A stretch of 64,000 bases of DNA. It comes from Bdellovibrio sp. ZAP7 (GTDB taxonomy: Bacteria > Bdellovibrionota_B > Oligoflexia > Oligoflexales > RGVZ01). The stretch's first letter is position 1. Each line of letters starts with the position of its first letter. Made by a program: the position numbers and the translations under genes. The stretch is from assembly GCA_945900755.1 (NCBI GenBank), contig CAMDKS010000008.1:31130-95129 (forward strand). The letters run 5' to 3'. Shown here in pieces: positions 47,685 to 59,422 of the stretch. Below the pieces are notes generated by a model. The model searched no databases. It was not told where the DNA came from and was given only the letters and a program-made list of their open reading frames with translations.

Positions 47685-48371
47685 TTATGGAATGACGAGA
47701 GTGAATTTTAGTTCTGTCCAGCCTTCTTCTGATAGTCCCAACCGATTTTTGCGGGGTTCGAACTTAGATGCGCGAACAGATTTTAGGACGCGCTCATCCA
47801 TGCCGTAGCCGATTTTCTTACGTAATTCGGCTTCACGAACCTGACCATCAAGATTTACAAATACATCCACGATAAACGATCCTTCAACGCCAGCGTCGAG
47901 CGCATCATCGGAATAGGGTGGAGGCGCAAGTGTGCCTGCTAATAGTTTTGCAGGTTTCGATTGGTCACCCTTTAAGGCTTCGACCTCTTTGAGTCGTTGT
48001 CCTGTATCTTCTGTCATCAGCGTATTTCCGATTGGTGCGGACATGGTTCCTGACGTGGAAAGAGAATCTTTCGTTAGGCCTTGAACGGGAGCCACGTTTG
48101 GTGCAGAAATGGGCGCAGGCATTGAATTCGGGGCCGGAGTTGGTTTGGGACGGGGCTCTTTTTTCGGCGGCTTGGGCGGCAAAGGTTCAGCCTCTTTGGG
48201 TTGAATCTCAGCCTCCCGAATTTTCACGGGCGCTAGTGTGATCGGCCCACGGACGTTTGAGAAATAAGTCAGCCCTTTGCCTGACAGCAAATGCACAGCA
48301 AGTGAGGCTATAACGGCCAAACCCCAAAGCAAACCGGGCTTTTCGAATATTTTTAAAGAGGAAATATGCAT
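47685..48371 (-). CDS. TonB-family energy-transducer-like protein
   Basis: N-terminal TM, Pro/Lys-rich linker (EAEPLPPKPPKKEPRPKPTPAP), C-terminal TonB domain with YSDDALDAGVEGSFIVDVFVNLDGQV. Confidence 0.85.
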   Translation of the reverse strand: MHISSLKIFEKPGLLWGLAVIASLAVHLLSGKGLTYFSNVRGPITLAPVKIREAEIQPKEAEPLPPKPPKKEPRPKPTPAPNSMPAPISAPNVAPVQGLTKDSLSTSGTMSAPIGNTLMTEDTGQRLKEVEALKGDQSKPAKLLAGTLAPPPYSDDALDAGVEGSFIVDVFVNLDGQVREAELRKKIGYGMDERVLKSVRASKFEPRKNRLGLSEEGWTELKFTLVIP

Positions 48372-48610
48372 TTATATTAAGCACCATTCGTCGTCCATGC
48401 AATTTTTTTTCATGGGGGCAACATGAGTCTGACCACCTACACATTAATTGTATCGCTGATAAGTCCGATTTGAAAGTTAACAGCTCTAGTATGTATTTTT
48501 AGAATGCCAACAACCTATTTCCTTGGTATCTTTGGTGCAGAAAAGCGCCCTAAATGTTTAGATTATGTCGATTTTTTTCGGAAATAAACAAATTGTAAAG
48601 GAGACGTCCC

Positions 48611-49771
48611 ATGAATTTAGGAACTAGCGTGCTGAAAGTAACAAGAGTTGGAATTCTAAAAGGACGGCTTCTCGCAGCTGTGAGTACACTATTGATTGGT
48701 TCGTCGGTTTTCGCCGCAACGATTAAGATTGGCGAAGTTGGTTCGATGACAGGTTCCGAAGCAACGTTCGGAATTTCAACTCACGAGGGCATTGAACTCG
48801 CCATTAAAGAGCAAAATGCAAAAGGTGGCATCAAAGGCCAAAAAATCGAATTAATTAGTCTCGACGATCAAGGTAAGCCCGAAGAAGCGGCTATTGCGAC
48901 GACGAAATTAATCACTCAAGATAAAGTCGTGGCAATTTTGGGAGAGGTCGCATCCTCTCGCTCTTTAGCCATGGCGCCAATCGCTCAAAAATATAAGGTG
49001 CCAATGATTTCTCCATCTTCAACCAACCCTAAAGTGACCGCCGTTGGCGATCATATTTTTAGAGTTTGTTTTATTGACCCGTTTCAGGGTGCGGTTATGG
49101 CGAAATTTGCTTCGGAAAATCTCAAGGCAAAAAAAGTCGCAATTTTTCGTGATGTGAAAAGTGATTACTCGGTGGGCCTCTCAGATTTTTTCAAGGAAGC
49201 TTTTTTAAAAGCTGGCGGAGAAGTCGTAGTCGATCAATCTTATAGTAGTGGAGAAGTGGATTTTAATAGTCAATTGACGTCCATTCGGGCCAAAAAACCG
49301 GACGTCATTTTTCTCCCTGGCTACTATACCGAGGTGGGCCTAATCGCAAAACAAGCACGAAAGCTTGGTATTAAGGCTGCGATTCTTGGCGGTGACGGAT
49401 GGGATTCCGAAAAACTTTATGAAATTGGCGGCAAGTCTTTGAACAATAGTTACTTCTCAAATCACTACAGCCAAGACGACCAAACTCCAGCGGTTCAGAG
49501 CTTTATTGCTACCTACAAAAAAGCCTATAATAAAATTCCTGATGGTCTTGGAGCTTTAGGTTACGATGCTGCCCGAGTGCTGTTTGCCGCCATGGAAACG
49601 ACGAAAACAGGAAGCACTGCAGAAGTCCAAGGAGCTCTAGCAAAAACGAAAGACTTTCAAGGAGTGACTGGAAAAATTACAATGGACGAAATGCGCAATG
49701 CGACAAAGTCTGCGGTTGTGCTTGAAGTTAAAGATGGCAAGTTTCTTTACAAAACGACGATCAATCCCTAA
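48611..49771 (+). CDS. livK: Branched-chain amino acid ABC transporter, substrate-binding protein
   Basis: Signal peptide; KIGEVGSMTGSEATFGISTHEGIELAIKEQNAKGG; LivJ/K-type Peripla_BP. Confidence 0.92.
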   Translation: MNLGTSVLKVTRVGILKGRLLAAVSTLLIGSSVFAATIKIGEVGSMTGSEATFGISTHEGIELAIKEQNAKGGIKGQKIELISLDDQGKPEEAAIATTKLITQDKVVAILGEVASSRSLAMAPIAQKYKVPMISPSSTNPKVTAVGDHIFRVCFIDPFQGAVMAKFASENLKAKKVAIFRDVKSDYSVGLSDFFKEAFLKAGGEVVVDQSYSSGEVDFNSQLTSIRAKKPDVIFLPGYYTEVGLIAKQARKLGIKAAILGGDGWDSEKLYEIGGKSLNNSYFSNHYSQDDQTPAVQSFIATYKKAYNKIPDGLGALGYDAARVLFAAMETTKTGSTAEVQGALAKTKDFQGVTGKITMDEMRNATKSAVVLEVKDGKFLYKTTINP

Positions 49772-49807
49772 ATTGTTTGGTAACGCATCAGTCGAGTCTG
49801 AGTATAT

Positions 49808-50773
49808 ATGTCTGAATTCTTTCAATATGTAATTAATGGCCTATCACAAGGTGGAACGTACGCACTTGTTGCGTTGGGTTACACCATGGTGTTTGGGATT
49901 TTACAGCTAATTAATTTTGCCCATGGCGAGGTATATATGCTGGGCGCATTTACCGGCCTGTATACCTTGCGTTTTTTTGGTGCCAGAATTGTTGAATTTT
50001 ATAATCTTGCACTGAGCGTGGGAGCTGATCAAGCGTCGACGACTGTTGCGATATTGACGGCGATTACAGTCATCGTAATCTCGATGATTACCTGTGCCAC
50101 CGTTGGTTATTTCGTGGAGCGTTTGGCGTATCGCCCACTGCGGAATTCGCCAAGAATTAACTTGCTGATCACTGCCGTCGGCGTGTCCCTGTTCTTTCAA
50201 TATTCTGGGCAATTGATTTTTGGCTCTTCTCCGCAGCCATACCCAGATCTTTTTGAAAATTTGGAGTCGTGGACTTTTGGCTCGGATGAAAATTTACTAG
50301 TCATTAATCCTCTTCAAGTGTTCGTTTTTGTGACGGCCATTACTCTCATGTTAATTCTTAGACACGTTATTTTTAATACTCGGCTCGGACGTGCCATGAG
50401 AGCCGTCAGTTTTAGTCACGAGTTATCGAGCCTCATGGGAATTCCTACGAACCGCATCATCACGGCAACCTTTATGATTGGGTCATCGTTAGCCGGTGCT
50501 GCGGGAGTCATGGTCGGGATGACTTACCCCAAAGTAGAGCCGCTCATGGGATCCTTGCCTGGACTTAAAGCATTCTGCGCCGCCGTTCTTGGGGGCATCG
50601 GAAATGTAACCGGTGCGGTTCTTGGCTCCTTTATTCTGGGACTTGCGGAGGCTTTCTTGTCAGGATACGGGGCCCCGACCTACAAAGATGCGCTCGCCTT
50701 CACCATTCTCATTTTGATACTACTAGTGAAGCCATCCGGGTTGCTCGGTGTTCATCGCACCGAAAAGGTGTAG
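49808..50773 (+). CDS. livH: Branched-chain amino acid ABC transporter permease
   Basis: GLSQGGTYALVALGYTMVFGILQLINFAHGEVYM. Confidence 0.95.
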   Translation: MSEFFQYVINGLSQGGTYALVALGYTMVFGILQLINFAHGEVYMLGAFTGLYTLRFFGARIVEFYNLALSVGADQASTTVAILTAITVIVISMITCATVGYFVERLAYRPLRNSPRINLLITAVGVSLFFQYSGQLIFGSSPQPYPDLFENLESWTFGSDENLLVINPLQVFVFVTAITLMLILRHVIFNTRLGRAMRAVSFSHELSSLMGIPTNRIITATFMIGSSLAGAAGVMVGMTYPKVEPLMGSLPGLKAFCAAVLGGIGNVTGAVLGSFILGLAEAFLSGYGAPTYKDALAFTILILILLVKPSGLLGVHRTEKV

Positions 50774-50787
50774 GGTAGGGATCAATC

Positions 50788-51876
50788 ATGAAAAACAAGA
50801 AGCAAAATAAAAATGCATTGAATCCAACAGATCCATTTTGCGGCTTCGCAAGCTTACGCTGGTGGTTGCTGGCTGTGGCTGTTGTTTGGGTTCTAAATAG
50901 TATTCTGCCCGATTTAATGGGCCCTTATTATTTTCAGATTTTAATATTGGCAGGTATCAACGTCATCTTGGCCGTGAGTTTAAATCTTGTGAACGGCTTT
51001 ACCGGTCAATTCTCAATGGGGCATGCAGGCTTCATGAGTGTTGGCGGATACATCTCGGCTTATATAACGACTCAGTTGATCGTGTCACATCCCGAGATTA
51101 TGAATGATGCTATTTTGGGATCGGCTGTTTTCGTAGGGTCGTTGCTACTTGGGGGGCTTGGAGCCACGTGTACTGGGTACTTAGTGGGGCTACCTTCTTT
51201 GCGTTTGCGGGGCGACTACCTAGCGATTGTAACCCTCGGGTTTGGCGAGATCATCCGTGTGGTATTTCTTAACATGGATGCTGTTGGCGGCGCTCGGGGG
51301 CTGTCAGGAATTATGCAATTTAGCTCCTTTGGCTGGGTTTTTACCCTCGCTATTTTTACTGTTTTCACCGTTTGGCGGGTGGTTCACTCCGCCCAAGGAC
51401 GAGTTCTTTTATCCATTCGCGAGGATGAAATCGCTGCAACAGCCATGGGTGTCAATACCACCCAAGGGAAAGTGCGGGCATTTGCTATGGGTGCTTTTTT
51501 TGCTGGTGTCGCCGGTGGATTATTTGCGCACTACCTGACGATCATGAGCCCAGGAACCTTTGATTTTAATCGAAGTTTTGAAATCATCATCATGGTCGTC
51601 TTGGGCGGCATGGGATCCATCTCGGGAAGTGTTGTGGCAGCCGTTCTACTTACGAGTTTGAAAGAGGCCCTTAGGCCGCTACAGCAACTTACCGGCGTAG
51701 ATTTGCGGATGGTTATTTATTCTCTGGTGCTGATTACGATGATGCTTGCACGGCCCTCCGGCATTTTTGGGACCAGAGAAATCGGAGATATATATCGAGA
51801 CTGGAGGGCGGGAAAAGCCCCTAAGGACGCAAAAAAATTAAAGGCGTCCACCCCATCTAAAGGCGGTGCCGCATGA
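50788..51876 (+). CDS. livM: Branched-chain amino acid ABC transporter permease
   Basis: NLVNGFTGQFSMGHAGFMSVGGYISAY; RLRGDYLAIVTLGFGEIIRV. Confidence 0.95.
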   Translation: MKNKKQNKNALNPTDPFCGFASLRWWLLAVAVVWVLNSILPDLMGPYYFQILILAGINVILAVSLNLVNGFTGQFSMGHAGFMSVGGYISAYITTQLIVSHPEIMNDAILGSAVFVGSLLLGGLGATCTGYLVGLPSLRLRGDYLAIVTLGFGEIIRVVFLNMDAVGGARGLSGIMQFSSFGWVFTLAIFTVFTVWRVVHSAQGRVLLSIREDEIAATAMGVNTTQGKVRAFAMGAFFAGVAGGLFAHYLTIMSPGTFDFNRSFEIIIMVVLGGMGSISGSVVAAVLLTSLKEALRPLQQLTGVDLRMVIYSLVLITMMLARPSGIFGTREIGDIYRDWRAGKAPKDAKKLKASTPSKGGAA

Positions 51877-52688
51877 ATTCAAGTTCCACTTTTGCGCTAA
51901 AGGTCGATAAGCTGACCATTCAATTCGGAGGCCTAAAAGCAGTCAGTGAATTGGATTTGGAAATTCCTCAAGGCACCATTTTTGGTTTAATTGGCCCAAA
52001 TGGCGCCGGAAAAACAACCGTTTTCAATATGCTGACAGGCATCTATAAACCGACCTCTGGCACTATTACGCAAGGCGGCACAAACCGTCAAATTGGTGGC
52101 CTGAAGCCCTATGAAATTACAAGAGCGGGAATCGCTCGCACATTTCAGAATATTCGCCTTTTTAAGAATCTGACAGTCGCAGAAAATCTATTGGTGGCGA
52201 TGGATCAAAATCCCGCGCATCCCAAGTTTTCAATTGCGGCAACGCTGTTCCATTCTAAAAAAGTACTCACAAGCGAGCGGGTCAAATTACTTGAGGCGAT
52301 GGAAATTCTCAAAATATTCAAAATTGACCATCGTGCTGGTGAACCAGCAAACTCCCTTCCTTACGGCGACCAGCGACGTCTGGAGATTGCACGGGCGATT
52401 GCGACAGGAGCCAGAACGCTTCTGCTTGACGAGCCTGCCGCCGGCATGAATGCCCACGAAACGACAAGTCTCATGGATACAATTCGCGACGTTCGCAAGA
52501 AATTCAATGCCACTATTCTACTTATCGAGCACGACATGAAGCTTGTCATGGGAATCTGTGAGCGAATTGCTGTTTTGGACTACGGAATAAAAATTGCCGA
52601 AGGAATTCCTGCGGAGATCCAAAAAAATAGCCGAGTAATCGAAGCCTATTTAGGGAAGGCGGCAACGAATGACTCCAGTAAAAAATGA
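51873..52688 (+). CDS. livG: Branched-chain amino acid ABC transporter ATP-binding protein
   Basis: IGPNGAGKTTVFNMLTGIYKPTSG, LPYGDQRRLEIARAI, LLLDEPAAGMN. Confidence 0.96.
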   Translation: MNSSSTFALKVDKLTIQFGGLKAVSELDLEIPQGTIFGLIGPNGAGKTTVFNMLTGIYKPTSGTITQGGTNRQIGGLKPYEITRAGIARTFQNIRLFKNLTVAENLLVAMDQNPAHPKFSIAATLFHSKKVLTSERVKLLEAMEILKIFKIDHRAGEPANSLPYGDQRRLEIARAIATGARTLLLDEPAAGMNAHETTSLMDTIRDVRKKFNATILLIEHDMKLVMGICERIAVLDYGIKIAEGIPAEIQKNSRVIEAYLGKAATNDSSKK

Positions 52689-53397
52689 ACCAGTTCTTAG
52701 TATTAAAGACGTGAGTGTGTTTTACGGAATTATCCAGGGCCTTCACAACGTGAGCTTTGATGTTCAAAAAGGCGAAATCGTGACCCTTGTTGGTGCGAAT
52801 GGCGCCGGCAAGTCAACAACCCTTCGTGCCATTTCTGGTCTGGTAAAGCCGAAAACGGGTCAAATAAATTTTAAAGGAGAAAATATCGTCGGCGTTCCTG
52901 CCCACGATATTGTGCGTAAAGGACTGTGCCAAGCCCCTGAAGGGCGAGGTATTTTTCTCAATTTATCCGTGGCCGAAAATATGGACCTCGGTGCCTGGGC
53001 GGCTCCCGATAAAGGTGCGTACCAAGCCAACATGGACAAAGGATTTCAGTTATTCCCGCGCCTAAAGGAAAGGCGCAAGCAGTTAGCTGGGACTCTTTCA
53101 GGGGGCGAGCAACAAATGCTGGCCATTGCCAGGGCCCTCATGAGCCAGCCAGAAGTGCTACTTTTAGATGAGCCAAGCCTCGGACTTGCTCCCCAAATTA
53201 TTGAGAAAATATTTGAAATCATTACGGATATTAATAAATCAGGAGTCACGATTTTACTCGTCGAGCAAAACGCTCTGCAGGCCCTACAGATTGCCCACTA
53301 CGGGATTGTATTCGAAACGGGGATGATTAAAACCCATGGTAAGGCCAGTGAATTGTTGCGTTCTGATGAGATTCGGAAGGCTTATTTAGGCGACTGA
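52669..53397 (+). CDS. livF: Branched-chain amino acid ABC transporter ATP-binding protein
   Basis: VGANGAGKSTTLRAISGLVKP, TLSGGEQQMLAIARALM, LLLDEPSLGLAP. Confidence 0.96.
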   Translation: MTPVKNEPVLSIKDVSVFYGIIQGLHNVSFDVQKGEIVTLVGANGAGKSTTLRAISGLVKPKTGQINFKGENIVGVPAHDIVRKGLCQAPEGRGIFLNLSVAENMDLGAWAAPDKGAYQANMDKGFQLFPRLKERRKQLAGTLSGGEQQMLAIARALMSQPEVLLLDEPSLGLAPQIIEKIFEIITDINKSGVTILLVEQNALQALQIAHYGIVFETGMIKTHGKASELLRSDEIRKAYLGD

Positions 53398-53447
53398 AAC
53401 GATTTTTTTTGGTATTTAATGGCTCCTATAATTTAAAGGAGCCTCCT

Positions 53448-53912
53448 ATGTCACCGCAAGTCATCGCCTTTCACTACAAACTAACTGATGTCTCAGGCCA
53501 AACTCTTGATCAATCCGAAGCCAACGACCCCCTAGCTTTTATGACGGGGTCTGGTCAAATTATTCCTGGCCTTGAAAAAGTTCTTGTCACCCTAAAAATA
53601 GGCGACAAAAAACGAGTCGAAGTCGAAGCCGCAGACGCCTACGGAGAACACTCCCTAGAAAATATCATGACCATTGCTCGCAGCCAGCTTCCAGAAGGTG
53701 ACGTTAAAGTCGGAGACATGTTTCACGGACCAAACGGTGAACCTGTAACCGTTACTGCCATTGCAGCTGAAACAGTTACGCTCGATGGAAACCACCCACT
53801 TGCAGGTCAAAAATTAATTTTTGATGTGGAAATTGCTAATGTTCGCGAAGCCACAAAAGATGAACAAGCCCATGGGCATGCGCATGGTCCGGATGGTCAC
53901 CACCACCATTGA
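53448..53912 (+). CDS. slyD: SlyD-type FKBP peptidyl-prolyl isomerase with His-rich C-terminus
   Basis: FHYKLTDVSGQTLDQSEANDPLAFMTGSGQIIPGLEKVL; tail HGHAHGPDGHHHH. ATG at 53448 after AAAGGAG. Confidence 0.93.
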   Translation: MSPQVIAFHYKLTDVSGQTLDQSEANDPLAFMTGSGQIIPGLEKVLVTLKIGDKKRVEVEAADAYGEHSLENIMTIARSQLPEGDVKVGDMFHGPNGEPVTVTAIAAETVTLDGNHPLAGQKLIFDVEIANVREATKDEQAHGHAHGPDGHHHH

Positions 53913-53915
53913 GGG

Positions 53916-54033
53916 ATTGTGCTGAAAATAGACGATCTCTGCGTTGCTTTGTCGCCAAAAAATGCTCAGCTACCGAAGTAGCCTCCGCTTTTTTGGCTCC
54001 TCGCGCCTTGAGCTAGTCTATTTTGAGCACAAT
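53916..54033. repeat. 118-bp palindromic element, left copy
   Basis: Termini ATTGTGCTGAAAATAGAC...GTCTATTTTGAGCACAAT (17/18 complementary); core CTACCGAAGTAG hairpin. Confidence 0.9.
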
Positions 54034-54097
54034 CCAGCTATGAGTCAGTAGTCTACCCTGCTCGAACCGTGAAAATAACCTAATTACACATACCTAG

Positions 54098-54216
54098 ATT
54101 GTGCTCAAAATTGGTGAGATCAAGGCGCAACGAGCCAAAAAAAGCGGAGGCTACTTCGGTAGCTGAGCATTTTTTTGTGAGGCTGCAACGCAGAGATCGC
54201 CAATTTGGTGCACAAT
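54098..54216. repeat. 119-bp palindromic element, right copy, inverted relative to the left copy
   Basis: Its reverse complement closely matches 53916-54033, including the shared AAAAAATGCTCAGCTACCGAAGTAGCCTCCGCTTTTTT core. Confidence 0.9.
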
Positions 54217-56589
<2,373 letters not shown>

Positions 56590-56723
56590 CCTCTTAGGTT
56601 ATCTTTCTAGATTCGCCTAATACATCGTCACGACTAGCTAAAACTTTAGAATTTCAATGGATGAATATGATGTAGGGACGATCAGGCTGCGACTAGCCGC
56701 CTGTATTGATGGCTTATTTTAGG

Positions 56724-57791
56724 CTAATTTGATTGAATGACCAACTGCCCACATGCCGCCGCAATGTCCTGGCCTTTGCTGTATCTAACCATGACTCGGA
56801 TGCCAGATTTGTAGATTTGGTCACGAAAATTCTCAAGTTGCTGTGTTTCTGGAGCTTTCATTCTGGAGGGTCCAACAGGATTTAGGGGGATAATATTTAT
56901 TTTTACGTTGAGACCATCAAGAATTTCCACAAGCTTGTCGGCGTGAAGCAAAGAATCATTCACGCCAGATATAAGTGTGTACTGAATCAGCAAGCCATTT
57001 TCTTGTTGGGTTGGCAGTGAACGAAGTTTTTGAATGAGCTGTGCTAATGGCCAACGTCGATTAATTGGCATGATTTTTGAACGTTCGGCATCGATAGCAG
57101 AATGCACCGAAATCGCAAGGCGAACTGCGGGATGAATTTTTACAAGTTCCTCCAGTCCGTCCAAATGACCGGCGGTCGAAACGCTAATGCGGCGAATGGC
57201 CAAATTCAAACCGTAGGGATCAGTCATTATGGAAATCGATTTGGCTACTGCAGGGACATTGTCTAGAGGCTCCCCCATGCCCATAAATACAATATTAGTG
57301 ATGCGTTGTTGGGGTGGGAGCCGCGTCTCGACAAGCCACTGCGGATGCTCGGAAATCCATTTGTTAGCCAGCCATACTTGGCCTATTATTTCAGAGGCGT
57401 CAAGATTTCTACCGAGCCCCATGCGACCAGTATGACAAAAAACACAGGCCTGTGCACATCCGACTTGAGAACTTACACACAGCGTGACCCGCTTTGACTC
57501 CGGCATTAATACCATTTCAATTTGACGAAGATCCGATAGTTCGATCACAAATTTTACGCTGTGGTCGTACTGACTAAGATGTTCCGAGACGACTCGCAGG
57601 TTTGGTCCAACGAATTTTTCCGCGCAATATTTCGCATATTTCTTTGGTAGTCCCTCTCGACTCCACGGCGCAGGATTACTGTCTTTGTAGGCCGCCCTAA
57701 ATAGGTTTTGTGCATGCATCTTGGGAATTCCAGAATCCTTGCAGGTTTCCTCGAGCTCTAGGCGGCTAAAATCAAAAAAACTTTGAGTCAT
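56724..57791 (-). CDS. rlmN: 23S rRNA (adenine2503-C2)-methyltransferase, radical SAM
   Basis: CVSSQVGCAQACVFCHTGRMGLGRNL (CxxxCxxC), GMGEPLDN, RRISVSTAG, LNPV. Confidence 0.96.
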   Translation of the reverse strand: MTQSFFDFSRLELEETCKDSGIPKMHAQNLFRAAYKDSNPAPWSREGLPKKYAKYCAEKFVGPNLRVVSEHLSQYDHSVKFVIELSDLRQIEMVLMPESKRVTLCVSSQVGCAQACVFCHTGRMGLGRNLDASEIIGQVWLANKWISEHPQWLVETRLPPQQRITNIVFMGMGEPLDNVPAVAKSISIMTDPYGLNLAIRRISVSTAGHLDGLEELVKIHPAVRLAISVHSAIDAERSKIMPINRRWPLAQLIQKLRSLPTQQENGLLIQYTLISGVNDSLLHADKLVEILDGLNVKINIIPLNPVGPSRMKAPETQQLENFRDQIYKSGIRVMVRYSKGQDIAAACGQLVIQSN

Positions 57792-57985
57792 CGCGATGCC
57801 CCTCCTTCCTGCTTTTCTAGAGAGTCCTTTTTAACGACTGCCTTAAATTTATACTATCATCCTGCGCCAGCTTGTAGCACGCCCCATCCCTCCTTGTCCA
57901 GAGTCCCTTCAAGAGTTATCTGAAACGTGTTAAGCTACCAAAGCCGATAGAAAGTGCCCAATATGATTGAGGGAGTAAGACCTGT

Positions 57986-59302
57986 ATGCCTGCGACCAAA
58001 GGATTTGTCATTGAGACGCTCGGCCCCTGCTTATTAGACTCGCCGATTAAACTTAGTGATTCGGGTGCGTTTACTAGTGACGACGAGGTTATGGCCGTAA
58101 AGCCCAACCTCAAAACACTTCTCGAGCAAATCCAGCGGGGAGAACAGCCTGATGCCTTTGAAGTCGCCGGCCCAAGAGAAAAAATTTACATAGATCCTGC
58201 CCAAGTTCGTGCAGGTATCGTCACCTGCGGAGGTCTTTGCCCTGGCCTTAATAGTGTGATTCGTGCGCTCGTCTTGCAGTTATGGCATCGTTATAATTGC
58301 ACCTATATCGAGGGTTTACGAGGTGGATTTCAAGGCCTATCAGCTACTAATAGGCACCACTTCAATGGTCTAACGCCAGATGACGTTGAAGATATTCACA
58401 CCCGTGGCGGCACCATCCTTGGAACCTCCCGAGGAACCCCACCAACAGCCGAGATGGCTGATTCGATCATGGCTAAAGGGATCAATGTTTTATTTACCAT
58501 CGGCGGCGACGGCACCATGCGAGGTGCGGCTGCGCTCGACCTTGAGCTTAGACGTAGAGGGGCAAATGTTTCTGTCATTGGCATCCCGAAGACGATCGAC
58601 AATGATATTCCTTGGGTGCGGCGTACGTTCGGCTTCGAAACCGCGGTTAGTGTTGCGGTCGAGGCCGTCAAGGCCGCACATGTTGAAGCTGAAAGTGTTT
58701 TCAACGGCGTAGGACTTGTGAAGTTTATGGGGCGTGATTCTGGCTACATTGCGGCCAACGCCACCTTGGCGTCAGGGGATGTTAATTTTTGTCTGGTCCC
58801 TGAGGTGGATTTTAATCTGGACGGCCCTTCGGGGCTTTTTGCGGCTATTGAAAGCCGATTGAAATCCCGTGAGCATGCGGTCATAGTCGTGGCCGAGGGA
58901 GCTGGGCAAAAGTTTTTTCAAACTAGTTCAAGCAACCCTGCTATAGAAAAAGATGCCAGCGGTAATGTAAAATTGGGAGATATCGGGACATTTCTTAGGG
59001 ACCAAATCAAAGACTATTTCAAAAATAAAAATATTCAAATGTCCCTGAAATACATTGATCCAAGCTACCTCATTCGCGCCAATTGCGGAAATGCTGGAGA
59101 TCAACTTTTTTGTACTCGCCTCGCACAAAATTCTGTTCATGCAGCGATGACAGGACGAACAGGCATGCTGATCGGATACTGGCATGGGCGCATGACCCAC
59201 GTGCCTTTTGCCTCGATTTCTGGTCGGCAAAAAATAAATCCAGCGGGCGAGCTTTGGTTTAATGTTCTCGAGTCGACAGGACAGCCCGCCCACTTCGGAT
59301 AA
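57986..59302 (+). CDS. 6-phosphofructokinase, probably ATP-dependent
   Basis: GGLCPGLN, TIGGDGTMRGA, IGIPKTIDNDIPW. GGDG combined with PKTIDND favours the ATP-type plant-like clade. Confidence 0.88.
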   Translation: MPATKGFVIETLGPCLLDSPIKLSDSGAFTSDDEVMAVKPNLKTLLEQIQRGEQPDAFEVAGPREKIYIDPAQVRAGIVTCGGLCPGLNSVIRALVLQLWHRYNCTYIEGLRGGFQGLSATNRHHFNGLTPDDVEDIHTRGGTILGTSRGTPPTAEMADSIMAKGINVLFTIGGDGTMRGAAALDLELRRRGANVSVIGIPKTIDNDIPWVRRTFGFETAVSVAVEAVKAAHVEAESVFNGVGLVKFMGRDSGYIAANATLASGDVNFCLVPEVDFNLDGPSGLFAAIESRLKSREHAVIVVAEGAGQKFFQTSSSNPAIEKDASGNVKLGDIGTFLRDQIKDYFKNKNIQMSLKYIDPSYLIRANCGNAGDQLFCTRLAQNSVHAAMTGRTGMLIGYWHGRMTHVPFASISGRQKINPAGELWFNVLESTGQPAHFG

Positions 59303-59317
59303 ATTGGGAAATCAATC

Positions 59318-59370
59318 AACCGAAGTAAAGAGCCCCTTGCGGATGTCGCAAGGGGCTCTTTACTTTGGTT
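59318..59370. terminator. Long bidirectional terminator hairpin
   Basis: AACCGAAGTAAAGAGCCCCTTGCG-gatgt-CGCAAGGGGCTCTTTACTTTGGTT: 24-bp stem with one mismatch/wobble between convergent genes. Confidence 0.88.
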
Positions 59371-59422
59371 GGTCTAGATCAATCATCAACCGATGAGCCG
59401 TCTAGACTCTCAAATTCCCAGC